DNA of 18,611 nucleotides from an uncultured Eubacteriales bacterium. Its GTDB lineage: Bacteria; Bacillota; Clostridia; Christensenellales; CAG-138. Shown here in pieces: positions 6,802 to 14,117 of the stretch. The position numbers and the translations under genes were made by a program. The notes beneath the pieces are model-generated. The model searched no databases. It had not been told where the DNA came from and saw nothing but the letters and a program-made list of their open reading frames with translations. Position 1 is the stretch's first letter. Each line of letters begins with the position of its first letter. The stretch lies in assembly GCA_900544965.1 (NCBI GenBank), contig UQXE01000032.1:1-18611 (forward strand), written 5' to 3'.

Positions 6802-7278
6802 TCAGAAAACATCTATCGCCTGCCGGATGAGCCGACTGTAGTTAACATCCCCTTTCAAAAGGAATGGCGCCAGATACCACGTTTCCACGGACTCGGAAAG
6901 GTGACTCTCTATCGTGATGCTCTTCAGTATTTCGCGCAGTACCTCATCCACGTACCCATAGGCGGTATCGAGGATCCTGAATTCTGTTCGCTCAAATATA
7001 TCCTCCGATCCTGGCTTGGATTTTTGCCTTTCCTCCATGATGAGAATGATATCGAACAAGCTGATTTCTATTGGCGGCTTCTTTAGATCGTATCCTCCCG
7101 CAGGGCCGTGCGTCGCCACAATCAGTTCCGCGTCCCGCAATTTCGCGCGAACCTGAAGAAGATACCGCGGAGAGACCCCAATGGCTGCTGAAAGCTTGAA
7201 AGAGGATACGGTCTGCGCGTTTCGAGCCAAATACAGGATGAGCCTTAAGGCATAGTCTTTTGTTTTATTGAACGGCAC
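6802..7278 (-). CDS. Rrf2-family transcriptional regulator without Fe-S cysteines
   Basis: A 158-residue regulator with the Rrf2 winged-helix signature: MPFNKTKDYALRLILYLARN, then SSFKLSAAIGVSPRYLLQVRAKLRDAELI and the glycine-rich wing ATHGPAGGYDL. IscR and NsrR ligate an iron-sulfur cluster through three cysteines; no cysteine occurs here, so it must sense something else or act as a constitutive repressor. GTG at 7278 is chosen because GGAGGA lies six bases before it and the protein then starts like other family members; a longer open frame upstream would run into the ABC gene. It lies 62 bases after the MacB-type ATPase on the same strand and converges on the kinase gene. A 6-bp stem (GAGCTA/TAGCTC, 6771-6800) is the only structure between the convergent stops. 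Confidence 0.85.
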   Translation of the reverse strand: MPFNKTKDYALRLILYLARNAQTVSSFKLSAAIGVSPRYLLQVRAKLRDAELIVATHGPAGGYDLKKPPIEISLFDIILIMEERQKSKPGSEDIFERTEFRILDTAYGYVDEVLREILKSITIESHLSESVETWYLAPFLLKGDVNYSRLIRQAIDVF

Positions 7279-7340
7279 AGCATATCCTCCGCTCCGCTTT
7301 TCGGCGTCTGTAGGAACCAGCATTGGATGCCGGCGAATTG

Positions 7341-7979
7341 CTAATGTGATTTCACCGTCTGCAGGCCGCCGCGTTTCAATTTCAAAATCACATCCGCATG
7401 CTTTGCCAGTTCGTTTGAATGGGTCACGACGATTACGCATTTATCCAGCTCATGGGTGCTTTTCTTCAGGAAACCTAAGATTTCAGCCGCCGTGTCCTCA
7501 TCCAGATTGCCGGTGGGTTCGTCTGCCAGAATAAAGGGCGCGCCAGGTGCCAGCGTGCGGGCGATGGCCACCCGCTGCCGCTGCCCGCCGGAGAGCTTGA
7601 GCACATTTCGCTTCGCTTCCTTCTTTGTCAGCCCCAGCTGCTCCAAAATGGGCAAGGGGTCCTGTTTGGCGGTCGATTCTACGTTCTCCACCGGCGTCAT
7701 GTAATCGATCAGGTTATAGCTCTGAAAAATCGGGGACACATGGTTGCGGCGGTAATATGGCAGGCCGTGCCTTGCAATGTTTTCCCCGTCAAACAGGATT
7801 TCTCCTTTTGTCGGGGAGTCCAGCCCGCCCAAGAGGGAGAGCAGCGTCGTTTTGCCCGAGCCGGACGGCCCCAGAATCGCATACATCATTCCCGTTTCAA
7901 ATACGGCGTTCACACCGGACAAAACCCTGTTTCCCTTCGCATAGGAATAAAAGACCTCTTTGGTTTCTAAAACAGCCAT
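7341..7979 (-). CDS. MacB/LolD-type ABC transporter ATP-binding protein
   Basis: A 212-residue ATPase with all motifs intact: Walker A GPSGSGKTT (37-45), Q-loop FQSYNL (85-90), signature LSGGQ (129-133), Walker B FILADEP (149-155), D-loop TGNLD (156-160) and the switch histidine in VVTHSNE. The ADEPTGNLD sequence and short length mark the type VII (MacB/FtsX) exporter class, whose partner is an FtsX-like permease. That partner lies 18 bases upstream at 7998-9412 but is broken, so this intact ATPase is apparently orphaned. A close relative, reduced to its 3' half, lies at 18001-18310. A ribosome site (GGGAG) precedes the ATG. Confidence 0.92.
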   Translation of the reverse strand: MAVLETKEVFYSYAKGNRVLSGVNAVFETGMMYAILGPSGSGKTTLLSLLGGLDSPTKGEILFDGENIARHGLPYYRRNHVSPIFQSYNLIDYMTPVENVESTAKQDPLPILEQLGLTKKEAKRNVLKLSGGQRQRVAIARTLAPGAPFILADEPTGNLDEDTAAEILGFLKKSTHELDKCVIVVTHSNELAKHADVILKLKRGGLQTVKSH

Positions 7980-7997
7980 TTGATGTTTCTCCCTTCA

Positions 7998-9412
7998 TTA
8001 ACTCATTTTTGATAGAATTTCCCTGGGCTTCAGGCGCATAACAGACGCCGAGGAGACCCCAACCGAAAGAACGATGATGGTAAAGCCGATGAGATAAAGC
8101 AGAACCATACGCAAATCAGGACGATGTTGTGATCAATAACGATGGCTACGGCGGGGAATCCGTACAGAAGAATGCTCCGGCGGCGCCGCTGGATGTGTCC
8201 ATCGGCCTTGTCTTTCATATTAATTTGCAGCCCGTTATCGTCCTGCGGCGCGGGTTGCTCTTCTGTAGACTGCACCTGCGCCTGCAACAGACTGTTGCCG
8301 ATCTGGCCTGCGATGAGGTTGCTTGGGAAGAAGGACAACCCGAACGCGAACACCGCGATAAGGAGCACCTCCGCCAGATATTGACCGATGATCGCTGTTT
8401 TCCTGATTCCAACTGAGAGCAGCACGCCCGTTTCGTGGACGCGGCTTTTTGCCCACATGGTCAAGATAAGGGACAGTACCACGATGCTGACCGCCACGAT
8501 CAGGATGAGGACTGTGGTAATCAGGGACTGGTATTTCTCCAGCGGCGCGGCGGCCGCCTTGTAGGTCTTATTGTTGGTCTCCACCTTGAACGCCCGCCAG
8601 TCGATGGCGTCGTTCTGTTTTAGCCCGGCAACAATCTCGTCGAACTGGGCCGGGTCGTTTACCCCAAATACGACGCTTTGATATCCCGCCGCGGAATCTG
8701 ACATCAGCTCCTGATAGGCCTGAATGCCGGAAAAGATTTGGTTTTCCAATTTATCAAAGGAGTTGACGTTGGTATATGCCTGCTCATGTTTAATACCTCA
8801 AACAGCCCGATGATTTTGATTTCGGTTTTTCACCGCCATCCACGGTTAAGGTGATGCTGTCCCCGATTTTCAGGCCATTTTCTCGGCCAAAGCCTTACTG
8901 ATGACCGCCACATGCCCACCGTCCACCGGCACATGGCTTCCCTCAATGAGTCCCATCGTCTCGTCCCTGAAAAATTTGCTGTTTTCCGTGCCCGTTACAA
9001 ACCGGCCGTACACACGGTCTCTGTATTTGTCCTTGACGGGGACCGTACTGGGAATGACGTCCAGATTGGTGGAGACAAGGCATTGCGACATGCCGTCATA
9101 GCTCTTAATCCCGGCTGTCTCCATCAACTTGTCGATGATTTCCTGGGTCACGCGCATCTTCGTGTCAATGGTAAAGTTGCCCTCTTCGTCGGTTTCTATC
9201 TTTTAATACGGATTGTTTTCCGAGTAGTCGGGCGCCATCTCAAATTCCCCGCCCAGCGCGTAACGTAAATTGTCCTGCGTGGCCCGCGTCGCTTTCTCAA
9301 TGGAAAGCCCTGTGAGCACAAAGGTCGCCATCACCAGCAGAATGATGAACAGCAAAGCGCTTTTGCCTCTTTTTTTGGCGACGTATAAAAACGCCCGTTT
9401 GATAAAGCCCAT
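7998..9412 (-). pseudogene. FtsX-like ABC permease, disrupted by a stop and several frameshifts
   Basis: The gene starts at 9412 (GGAGGTG six bases before ATG) with MGFIKRAFLYVAKKRGKSAL and a first helix LLFIILLVMATFVLTGLSI, typical of FtsX/MacB permeases. An in-frame TAA (9203-9205) interrupts it after residue 69. Reading resumes in the same frame (KIETDEEGNFTIDTKMRVTQ...) through the periplasmic domain to about 8880, where a frameshift occurs. Further shifts lie near 8825 and 8785, after which the frame is regained with SFDKLENQIFSGIQAY. The three-helix bundle follows (SLILTMWAKSRVHETGVLLS...). Another shift between about 8110 and 8200 leads to the true C-terminus VMRLKPREILSKMS, stop at 7998. 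Full length would be about 470 residues. With this much damage it is a genuine pseudogene rather than one sequencing error. Its ATPase partner next door is intact. Confidence 0.9.
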
Positions 9413-9455
9413 ATTGAACACCTCCATATTGATTGCAGCATTAAAATAGCACGCC

Positions 9456-9499
9456 GGTATGGAGGGTATATGAAACGCATATGGAGTGGGTATGGAATG
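9456..9499 (-). promoter_or_regulatory. Four 11-bp tandem repeats upstream of the ABC/FtsX module
   Basis: Four consecutive 11-base units, GGTATGGAGGG, TATATGAAACG, CATATGGAGTG and GGTATGGAATG (plus strand), share TATG at 9458, 9469, 9480 and 9491, exactly 11 bp apart. On the minus strand this reads as a repeated YYCCATA-like box, 44 bp upstream of the FtsX start and just after the terminator of the two-component remnant. Helical phasing and location fit OmpR-type regulator boxes; the natural binder would be the now-deleted response regulator at 9985-10170. Confidence 0.6.
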
Positions 9500-9501
9500 C
9501 A

Positions 9502-9531
9502 AAAAGCTCTCCGAGTTCTCAGAGAGCTTTT
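9502..9531 (-). terminator. Intrinsic terminator after the histidine-kinase remnant
   Basis: AAAAGCTCTC (9502-9511) and GAGAGCTTTT (9522-9531) form a perfect 10-bp stem with a 10-base loop. On the minus strand the stem is followed by a run of five T. It lies 10 bases beyond the kinase stop, and the A-tract makes it potentially bidirectional. Confidence 0.8.
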
Positions 9532-9541
9532 CATGTTTAGA

Positions 9542-9984
9542 TTATAAATGAATCACAAACCGCATGCCCGTCGGCTCCATTGCTTTCAAAAACGTTGCGG
9601 TGATATACAGGCCCAGCCCATTCCCGCCGTCGTCGCGGGTTAGGGCATAGTCGGGCCGATAAAAGGGTTCAAAAATTAGAGGCTTCCAAAATTTCCTGAA
9701 TCATTCCCGTCAACTGCTCCGTCATCTCCTTGCACTGAGGCAGATAAACGTCAACATTTGGATATTTGCCAATGCCGAGGATCATGTTCTCCACAATGGC
9801 GTTCAGTGCGGTGAGAGGGGGTTTCAGTTCATGTGAAGCAGCCCGCATGAAATCCACCTTGGATTGCTCCATTTCCCGCACGCGCTGTTTTTCGATTTCC
9901 AGCTTTTCAATGGTCATCAGCAGGTTTTGATATAGACCGTTGATATTGCCGGCCAGCATACCGATTTCATCTTTGATCCCAAGC
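9542..9984 (-). pseudogene. Histidine kinase remnant with the ATP-binding core deleted
   Basis: The piece begins inside a HAMP domain (LGIKDEIGMLAGNINGLYQN). It continues through a coiled linker to the dimerisation helix QSKVDFMRAASHELKPPLTA, where the usual SHELKTP has become SHELKPP, then ends at EILEASNF and a stop near 9668. The next bases in another frame give EPFYRPDYALTRDDGGNGLGLYITATFL and a stop at 9542, which is the G2 end of a kinase ATPase domain. The region between, which should hold the N and G1 boxes (about 90-100 residues), is missing, as are all membrane and sensor parts. It is the decayed cognate kinase of the neighbouring ABC/FtsX module; it cannot be functional. Confidence 0.85.
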
Positions 9985-10170
9985 TGTATATCCGGAAAAG
10001 TCTACGGTTACATCCCCGAACGTCGTCGTATCCGGCAGGCTGCTTTGCCCGCTTCTCCGCAGAAACGCCGTGACCCGTTTTCCCCAGCAGCACCATGGAA
10101 AACGGCTTGGTGATATAATCGTCCGCCTGCTCATCAAAGCTTTGCACCTGGGTGTATTCGTCCTCCACGC
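9985..10170 (-). pseudogene. OmpR-family response regulator remnant fused to the kinase remnant
   Basis: About 60 codons survive. The end of the receiver, DEYTQVQSFDEQADDYITKPFSMVLLGK, keeps the conserved lysine and proline of the KPF motif. It is followed by the linker and first strands of the DNA-binding domain, FGDVTVDFSGYTA. One frame change is seen between VLLGK and the following RVTAFLRR. At about 9981-9984 the sequence jumps into the HAMP domain of the kinase, so a deletion has removed the rest of the DNA-binding domain and the kinase N-terminus together. The other edge abuts the stop of the VOC gene. The phosphorylatable aspartate and recognition helix are both absent, so it is dead. 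Confidence 0.8.
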
Positions 10171-10177
10171 GCCCAAT

Positions 10178-10635
10178 TTAGCGCATATATGCTTTGACTG
10201 CTTTCAGCGGGACCCCCATTCTCTCGGAAATTTCCTCGACTGTCATTCCCTTATCCGAAAATCGCTTGCAGACGACTTTCATGTTTTCGCTGACCTCTAT
10301 GATGTGATAATCGGGATCATAAAAGCGCACGACTCTTTGTCCCCATGCGTGCTCCATAACTGGATGGACATATTCGACGGTTTTAAGACAACCAAGTTTA
10401 TCCAGGAATTGATCAAAATCATCCTCTTCAAAATAGACTTCAACATCATTTCCTTGATAGAGATTTCTTTACCCACAAACCCTTTCCAGCTTTCCTCAGT
10501 CTGCAATGCCAGGCCGCCTGTTAAAACGGCATGAATGTCTATATCCGAGAGAGTACGAAGTCCCAGCACTTCCCAATAAAAAGCCTTTGATTTTTCTAAA
10601 TCTTTCACAACTAACATCGAATTTTTAATCTTCAT
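10178..10635 (-). pseudogene. VOC (glyoxalase/bleomycin-resistance-like) protein, one frameshift
   Basis: The frame starts at 10635 (GAGG six bases before ATG) with MKIKNSMLVVKDLEKSKAFY and VLGLRTLSDI, the first beta-alpha-beta module of VOC metalloenzymes. At about 10455 one base appears missing (AAGGAAATGATG; AAGGGAAATGATG would restore the frame). Reading then continues GNDVEVYFEEDDFDQFLDKL, HPVMEHAWGQRVVRFYDPDY and HIIEVSENMKVVCKRF to a stop at 10178. Together the two parts give about 152 residues, a full VOC protein with an extra C-terminal helix hairpin (TVEEISERMGVPLKAV). The substrate cannot be told. A single indel could be real or a sequencing error; in the latter case the gene is intact. 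Confidence 0.8.
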
Positions 10636-10679
10636 TTTTATCCTCAAATTTCATTTTTCTCAATGATGCATATTCTTTC

Positions 10680-10715
10680 CACCAAAGACGTACTTCACCA
10701 ATAGTAAGGCGCACT
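10680..10715. repeat. Dispersed intergenic repeat, copy E (degenerate)
   Basis: Contains ACCAAAGACGTACTT, then CACCAATAGTAAGGCGCACT. It shares AAAGACGTACTT exactly with copy D at 14104-14115 and the ACCAATAG...GGCG block with copy B. It lies between the VOC gene and the glycine-zipper membrane protein. Confidence 0.55.
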
Positions 10716-10743
10716 AAATCAGCTTGATAAACGGGAAAGAACC

Positions 10744-10932
10744 TCATTCTTTATCTTTGGATTTCTTGATGACAGTTCCTATGGCAATTCCGATTATCAT
10801 TCCAAAAACAAGGCCAAAACACATCGAGATTCCTATGTTACCTTGAGAAATACCTACCACACAGCCGATAGCCAGCCCGAGCAGCATGCCTACAAACATA
10901 CATATAACAATAAAATGGTTGCTTTTATTCAC
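10744..10932 (-). CDS. 62-residue glycine-zipper-like membrane protein
   Basis: A small protein with two predicted helices (about residues 7-27 and 33-55), both packed with small residues (GMLLGLAIGCVVGIS, GLVFGMIIGIAIGTV). The GxxxG spacing and a lysine-rich tail (IKKSKDKE) suggest helix packing or oligomerisation in the membrane with the tail inside. It starts with GTG at 10932, with GGAGG eight bases upstream. I recognise the general glycine-zipper look but no named family. It stands alone between two copies of the intergenic repeat, as the other cassette-like genes do. Expression would depend on read-through from upstream; no promoter of its own is obvious. Confidence 0.7.
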   Translation of the reverse strand: MNKSNHFIVICMFVGMLLGLAIGCVVGISQGNIGISMCFGLVFGMIIGIAIGTVIKKSKDKE

Positions 10933-10968
10933 AGTCCTTTCCTCCGTAAGCTAAGATTTCTCGGAGAT

Positions 10969-10986
10969 GCCTTATCCGTCTAAGAT
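10969..10986. repeat. Dispersed intergenic repeat, copy F (degenerate)
   Basis: GCCTTATCCGTCTAAGATG is a diverged version of the 20-bp core seen in copies A, B and C. It lies between the PNPOx-like gene and the 62-residue membrane protein. Confidence 0.45.
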
Positions 10987-11006
10987 GAAATAATCATTCC
11001 ATTCGA

Positions 11007-11427
11007 CTATACTACTTCAAAGGATTCGGAATGGAAGTTCGCATAATAGCTACCACTCTCTGCGACGAATTTCAGCACACAATAATCCGGGTCTGTTACG
11101 CCCTCGGAATAATAAATGATGTCGCCCTCCCGCCAAATCATTTCCTTACTGGCAGGGTCCTCCAGCACCTCCATATGACCCACCAGCATTACACCCCGAA
11201 AGAACCGTTTATCACAAAAGTAGATGCTGGCCTTTGGATTGTTTCTGTATTGCGCCACACGCACGGACGAGGTGTTCGTCATAAAATTATTTCCGAATCC
11301 CTACCCGTTTACATGGCGGGAGCATGGCCTTCATATTGGGAAACCCATCCTCAGAAATGGAGGCGATAAAGGATACTCCTTGTTTGTCAATCAAGTTCCC
11401 AATGGTTTTTTCAGCATATCGCATCAT
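11007..11427 (-). pseudogene. Pyridoxamine 5'-phosphate oxidase-like flavoprotein, one frameshift
   Basis: Starts at 11427 (AGGAG nine bases before ATGATG) with MMRYAEKTIGNLIDKQGVSF, then IASISEDGFPNMKAMLPPCK, the FMN-binding split-barrel opening of general-stress PNPOx-like proteins. The frame is lost around 11290-11310 and regained as NNFMTNTSSVRVAQYRNNPK, continuing ASIYFCDKRFFRGVMLVG to the stop at 11007. Together this makes about 140 residues, the normal size. Such proteins bind FMN or F420 and are often annotated as general stress or pyridoxamine oxidase-related; true oxidase activity is usually unproven. The second part alone (91 codons from 11282) lacks the first strands. A base-level check should decide between pseudogene and error. 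Confidence 0.8.
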
Positions 11428-11470
11428 ATAGTTGTTCTCCTATTAAATTTTCATTCCGTTCAAGTCCTCA

Positions 11471-11490
11471 CTAAACGCGAATTTGTTTAG
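11471..11490. repeat. Short inverted repeat over the serine-hydrolase stop
   Basis: CTAAAC (11471-11476) and GTTTAG (11485-11490) with an 8-base centre lie between the serine hydrolase and the PNPOx-like gene and include the hydrolase stop codon. It stands where neighbouring junctions carry the longer repeat but does not share its core. Confidence 0.35.
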
Positions 11491-12482
11491 GATGATACAG
11501 AAGCATCCAAAAGCGGCTCGACATGCTCCTGTATAAAATCAACCCTGTCAAAGACAGTCGGCTTGAAGGTTCCTGCCACGGCGACTACAGCTGCTTTTTC
11601 CGGGTTCACATAGATCACATTCCCGCTGTTTCCGATGGCGGCATAGATATGTTTCTTCTCATCAATAATCCACCACAGATAGCCATACAGCATATCTCTA
11701 AAATTGCCGTCGCACTGAATGCGCGGTTCGGTGCTTTCCGCTAACCATTCAGATGAAACGATGCGGCCTCCTCCATACATTCCGCGCTCAAGACACATCT
11801 GGCCGATCTTCGCCATCTCCTCCGCAGACATGCAAAGGCCGTAACCTGCCGCAGCGACGCCCTTGGGGTCCGCAAACCAGATGTTGCCGTGGGGTTTCTT
11901 TGACATGGTAAATGCCTTGTGTTCCTCTGCCGTCTCGGCATAATAATTTGTGCGCGGCGCAATCCCCAGCGGGGTAAAAAGATATTGATTCGCAAAATCC
12001 ACCGTTGACAGCCCCGATGCTTTTGTAATGATCCCGGTCAGAATATGGATGCCCAGTGTAGAATACTTGAACTGCCCGGTAAGTCCGGCCCTGCCGCCGA
12101 GCAGGTCAAGGGCCGCGACTGTCCAATCATCGCTGGAGCAGATCTTTGTCCACGGCTCCGACCTGTATTTATACGGCGCGGTCATGGTCAGCAGGTGCCG
12201 GAGCGTCACCTGCTGTATGGTCTTTTCTCCCCGTTTGATAGTGTAGTCCGGAAAAAAGTTCAGCACTGGTTGGTTAATACTTTTGATGAAACCTTTGTCA
12301 ACAGCAATTCCAATCAGCAGGGAAACAACGCTCTTTGTCGCCGACATGACATGTACTGTGTCGGTCGTTTTGTAATTATGCCAGGTATCATTGATGAGCA
12401 CGATCCCGTTTTTTAGTGCGGTAATCTGGCAAATATTCTCCTGTGTCACGGAAATAAAGTTATGAAATTCTTTATCATTCAT
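11487..12482 (-). CDS. Serine hydrolase, class C beta-lactamase/penicillin-binding fold
   Basis: A protein of about 331 residues with the catalytic SxxK motif S47-A-T-K50 (HVMSATKSVVSLLIG). The second motif, Y140-S-T (QFKYSTLGIHIL), holds the usual tyrosine base, and a GNSGN stretch near the C-terminus (AAIGNSGNVIYV) takes the KTG/HxG place. No signal peptide is seen, so it is probably cytoplasmic and more likely an esterase or peptidase than a true beta-lactamase. Starts are ambiguous: ATG at 12482 gives the family-like MNDKEFHNFIS; ATG at 12500 adds six residues; the open frame reaches 12566 through repeat copy A, which is unlikely to be coding. No strong ribosome site is seen before either. 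Confidence 0.85.
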   Translation of the reverse strand: MNDKEFHNFISVTQENICQITALKNGIVLINDTWHNYKTTDTVHVMSATKSVVSLLIGIAVDKGFIKSINQPVLNFFPDYTIKRGEKTIQQVTLRHLLTMTAPYKYRSEPWTKICSSDDWTVAALDLLGGRAGLTGQFKYSTLGIHILTGIITKASGLSTVDFANQYLFTPLGIAPRTNYYAETAEEHKAFTMSKKPHGNIWFADPKGVAAAGYGLCMSAEEMAKIGQMCLERGMYGGGRIVSSEWLAESTEPRIQCDGNFRDMLYGYLWWIIDEKKHIYAAIGNSGNVIYVNPEKAAVVAVAGTFKPTVFDRVDFIQEHVEPLLDASVSS

Positions 12483-12528
12483 ATTGATACTCGCTTTCAT
12501 ACATTGATTTATCGATTTATCGTGTTTC

Positions 12529-12579
12529 GCCTTATCCGCCAAAGGCGGCTCGTCGTCATTTACCAATAATACGCATTTA
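12529..12579. repeat. Dispersed intergenic repeat, copy A
   Basis: Core CGCCTTATCCGCCAAAGGCG (12529-12548), identical to copy B, followed by a variable stretch and then TTTACCAATAATACGCATTT, which matches the right part of copy B loosely. The core folds as CGCCTT/AAGGCG. It separates the isochorismatase gene from the serine hydrolase. Confidence 0.8.
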
Positions 12580-12587
12580 AACCAGCT

Positions 12588-13057
12588 CTACAAGCCGGAA
12601 TTTTTCTGTTTTATAATAATTTCTTTCTCTAAAAGCGATACTTTCGTCTTTTCAAATTGTTTGACATTTTGCACCCCTATATCTCCTCCTGCAATATCGT
12701 TTTATAGCCATTTTGAACGGAATCTATTGCAGTACTCGCTATACAGGATTTGCCGTCAATGCCTGCGATTTCAATTTCTGTAATCTGGTTTTGCTTCAAA
12801 ATTTCTTGCAGCTCAGGATTAGAAAAAGCACCGGCCGTTTCTTTGGATATTATATATTCGGAGCGGATGTTCAAATTCTCTGCCAACTCATCTTTCTTCC
12901 TACCACCCCTAAGCCTTTTTGTATTTTTTACATATACAATAAGCTCATCGTCGGCAGTCGCCCTTTGAATCCTCTCATTAACGCAAGCAAGTAATAAAGA
13001 CGGGTACTTTTCTATGTAACCCTCTTGCAAATCTATTACAAGTAATGCTTGTGCCAT
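12588..13057 (-). pseudogene. Isochorismatase-family cysteine hydrolase, frameshifted near the C-terminus
   Basis: The main frame (13057 to 12677, 126 residues) starts MAQALLVIDLQEGYIEKYPS and carries the catalytic triad of the family: D9, K72 in ISKETAGAF and C105 in GIDGKSCIAST. It ends early at LQEEI. One base more near 12685 would let the frame run on as DIGVQNVKQFEKTKVSLLEK to a stop at 12588, giving about 155 residues. The FEKTK helix is the normal end of these hydrolases. The core with all catalytic residues is therefore intact, and the truncated form might still fold. Relatives cleave amides or isochorismate; the substrate here is unknown. An AGGGAG ribosome site precedes the ATG. Confidence 0.8.
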
Positions 13058-13082
13058 GCTTTTTTCTCCCTGTCAAATACCG

Positions 13083-13140
13083 GTTCGTCGTTCTGCGCCT
13101 TATCCGCCAAAGGCGCTTTTTACCAATAGGCGTAACTTGG
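13083..13140. repeat. Dispersed intergenic repeat, copy B (most complete)
   Basis: Reads TTCGTCGTTCTG, core CGCCTTATCCGCCAAAGGCG (13096-13115), then CTTTTTACCAATAGGCGTAA and CTTGG. The core makes a 7-bp stem (GCGCCTT/AAGGCGC) with an 8-base loop, and the outer parts GTTC..GCGCC and GGCGTAAC can pair imperfectly. It lies between the ASCH and isochorismatase genes. This is the reference copy for the family. Confidence 0.85.
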
Positions 13141-13163
13141 AATATGCTCAATAGCTCCATTCA

Positions 13164-13571
13164 TTATAGCACCTCGACAACCTCAAAGCGTTCAAAAGTG
13201 ATAAGTGTTTGATCGGTAAAGGTATAACCGCGCTTGGCAGCGTCTCGTGTCCAATAGCGTATATTGCCCGACTTCCATTGTTCAAAGTTTTCGTCCTCAC
13301 CCTCACGTTTTACCATATCCCAAGTTAGGTCGCAAAACTTGACGGTTTCAAGATGCACCGTCTTTATCACACAGGCTGGATTGCCATGCCCGTCGATTAC
13401 CAGTGATAAATCACCAACGCTTGGCGTCTGCTCATCCTCCAATACAACCGAAACTGTTGCGGTTTTCTTTCCGGCAAGTACCAGAGCCAAAAGTTCGTCT
13501 GCCATTTCAGGGCTATCGCCAAAGGAAAAGCATTCAAAATAGCTTTTATCCGTGTTTTCTATAGAATTCAT
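13164..13571 (-). CDS. ASCH-domain protein
   Basis: A 135-residue protein with the ASCH fold pattern: FSFGDSPEMADELLALVLAG, KKTATVSVVLEDEQTPSVGD, then SLVIDGHGNPACVIKTVHLE, and a C-terminal part containing FEQWKSGNIRYW. The GKKTAT motif and the DGxGNPxCVI strand are the usual ASCH signatures. ASCH proteins resemble the PUA fold and are thought to bind RNA or modified nucleosides; some have been shown to hydrolyse N4-acylcytidines. GGAGGAG lies a little upstream of the ATG. It follows GNAT by 33 bases without an intervening repeat, so these two may form one unit, and copy B follows it. Confidence 0.88.
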   Translation of the reverse strand: MNSIENTDKSYFECFSFGDSPEMADELLALVLAGKKTATVSVVLEDEQTPSVGDLSLVIDGHGNPACVIKTVHLETVKFCDLTWDMVKREGEDENFEQWKSGNIRYWTRDAAKRGYTFTDQTLITFERFEVVEVL

Positions 13572-13604
13572 TCCTTATTTTCTCCTCCCATAACTTTCGA
13601 TTTA

Positions 13605-14057
13605 TCAGTGAGACCAAACAAAGCGGGGTCCTTGTGTACCAATGATACCAGTTGCCATAAATCCACTTTTTTCAAGAACCCTTTGAGACGCTCCATTCTC
13701 AAATTCTGTTTCAGCTTCTACGCGGGTCACTTCTGGTTGCTGAATAGCCCAATGCACGATTGCTGAAACTGCTTCCGTGGCATAACCTTTGCCCTCATAT
13801 TCTGTCGAAACACCATAGCCAATCTCTACTACGCCATTTAAGTCAATACCTTTGAAAGACAATTCTCCAATGTGTGTTCCGTCTTTCAAATCAATCATCC
13901 AAATCGCATACCACTCCCATTGTTCAGGGTACTTTAGGCAACCCTCTAACACTTCCGTATAAGCCGTTTTCAGTTCTTCAACTGTTTGTAACTTTATAAA
14001 TTTTTCCATTACATCACGAGACGCTGCATATATTTTTAATCGGTTTGTTTCAATCAT
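13605..14057 (-). CDS. GNAT-family N-acetyltransferase
   Basis: A 150-residue acetyltransferase of the RimJ/RimL-like type: MIETNRLKIYAASRDVMEKF at the start, substrate strands GTHIGELSFKG and VVEIGYGV, then the acetyl-CoA loop STEYEGKGYATEAVSAIVHW, with the Q/RxxGxG/A element as EGKGYA. The C-terminal ENGASQRVLEKSGF matches the conserved NxxSxxxLEKxGF motif. It would transfer acetyl from acetyl-CoA to an amine; the substrate (antibiotic, ribosomal protein or small molecule) is unknown. The ATG at 14057 has GAGG five bases upstream and gives the family-like start; a TTG at 14072 is in frame but less likely. The frame is intact, in contrast to several neighbours. Confidence 0.92.
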   Translation of the reverse strand: MIETNRLKIYAASRDVMEKFIKLQTVEELKTAYTEVLEGCLKYPEQWEWYAIWMIDLKDGTHIGELSFKGIDLNGVVEIGYGVSTEYEGKGYATEAVSAIVHWAIQQPEVTRVEAETEFENGASQRVLEKSGFMATGIIGTQGPRFVWSH

Positions 14058-14087
14058 AAATGCCTCTTTCAACTCCGCTTTGCCGGT

Positions 14088-14115
14088 GTGCGCCTTTTAC
14101 CAAAAAGACGTACTT
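14088..14115. repeat. Dispersed intergenic repeat, copy D (core deleted)
   Basis: GTGCGCCTTTTACCAAAAAG then ACGTACTT. It matches the right half of copy B (TTTTTACCAATAGGCGTAA) and shares AAAGACGTACTT with copy E, but the internal palindromic core is missing. It lies between the 106-residue membrane protein and GNAT. Confidence 0.55.
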
Positions 14116-14117
14116 AA

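Noticed and set aside
9456..9499. The 11-bp tandem repeats as a CRISPR or microsatellite
   Set aside because: Units are too short and have no spacers. Position and helical phasing fit regulator binding much better.
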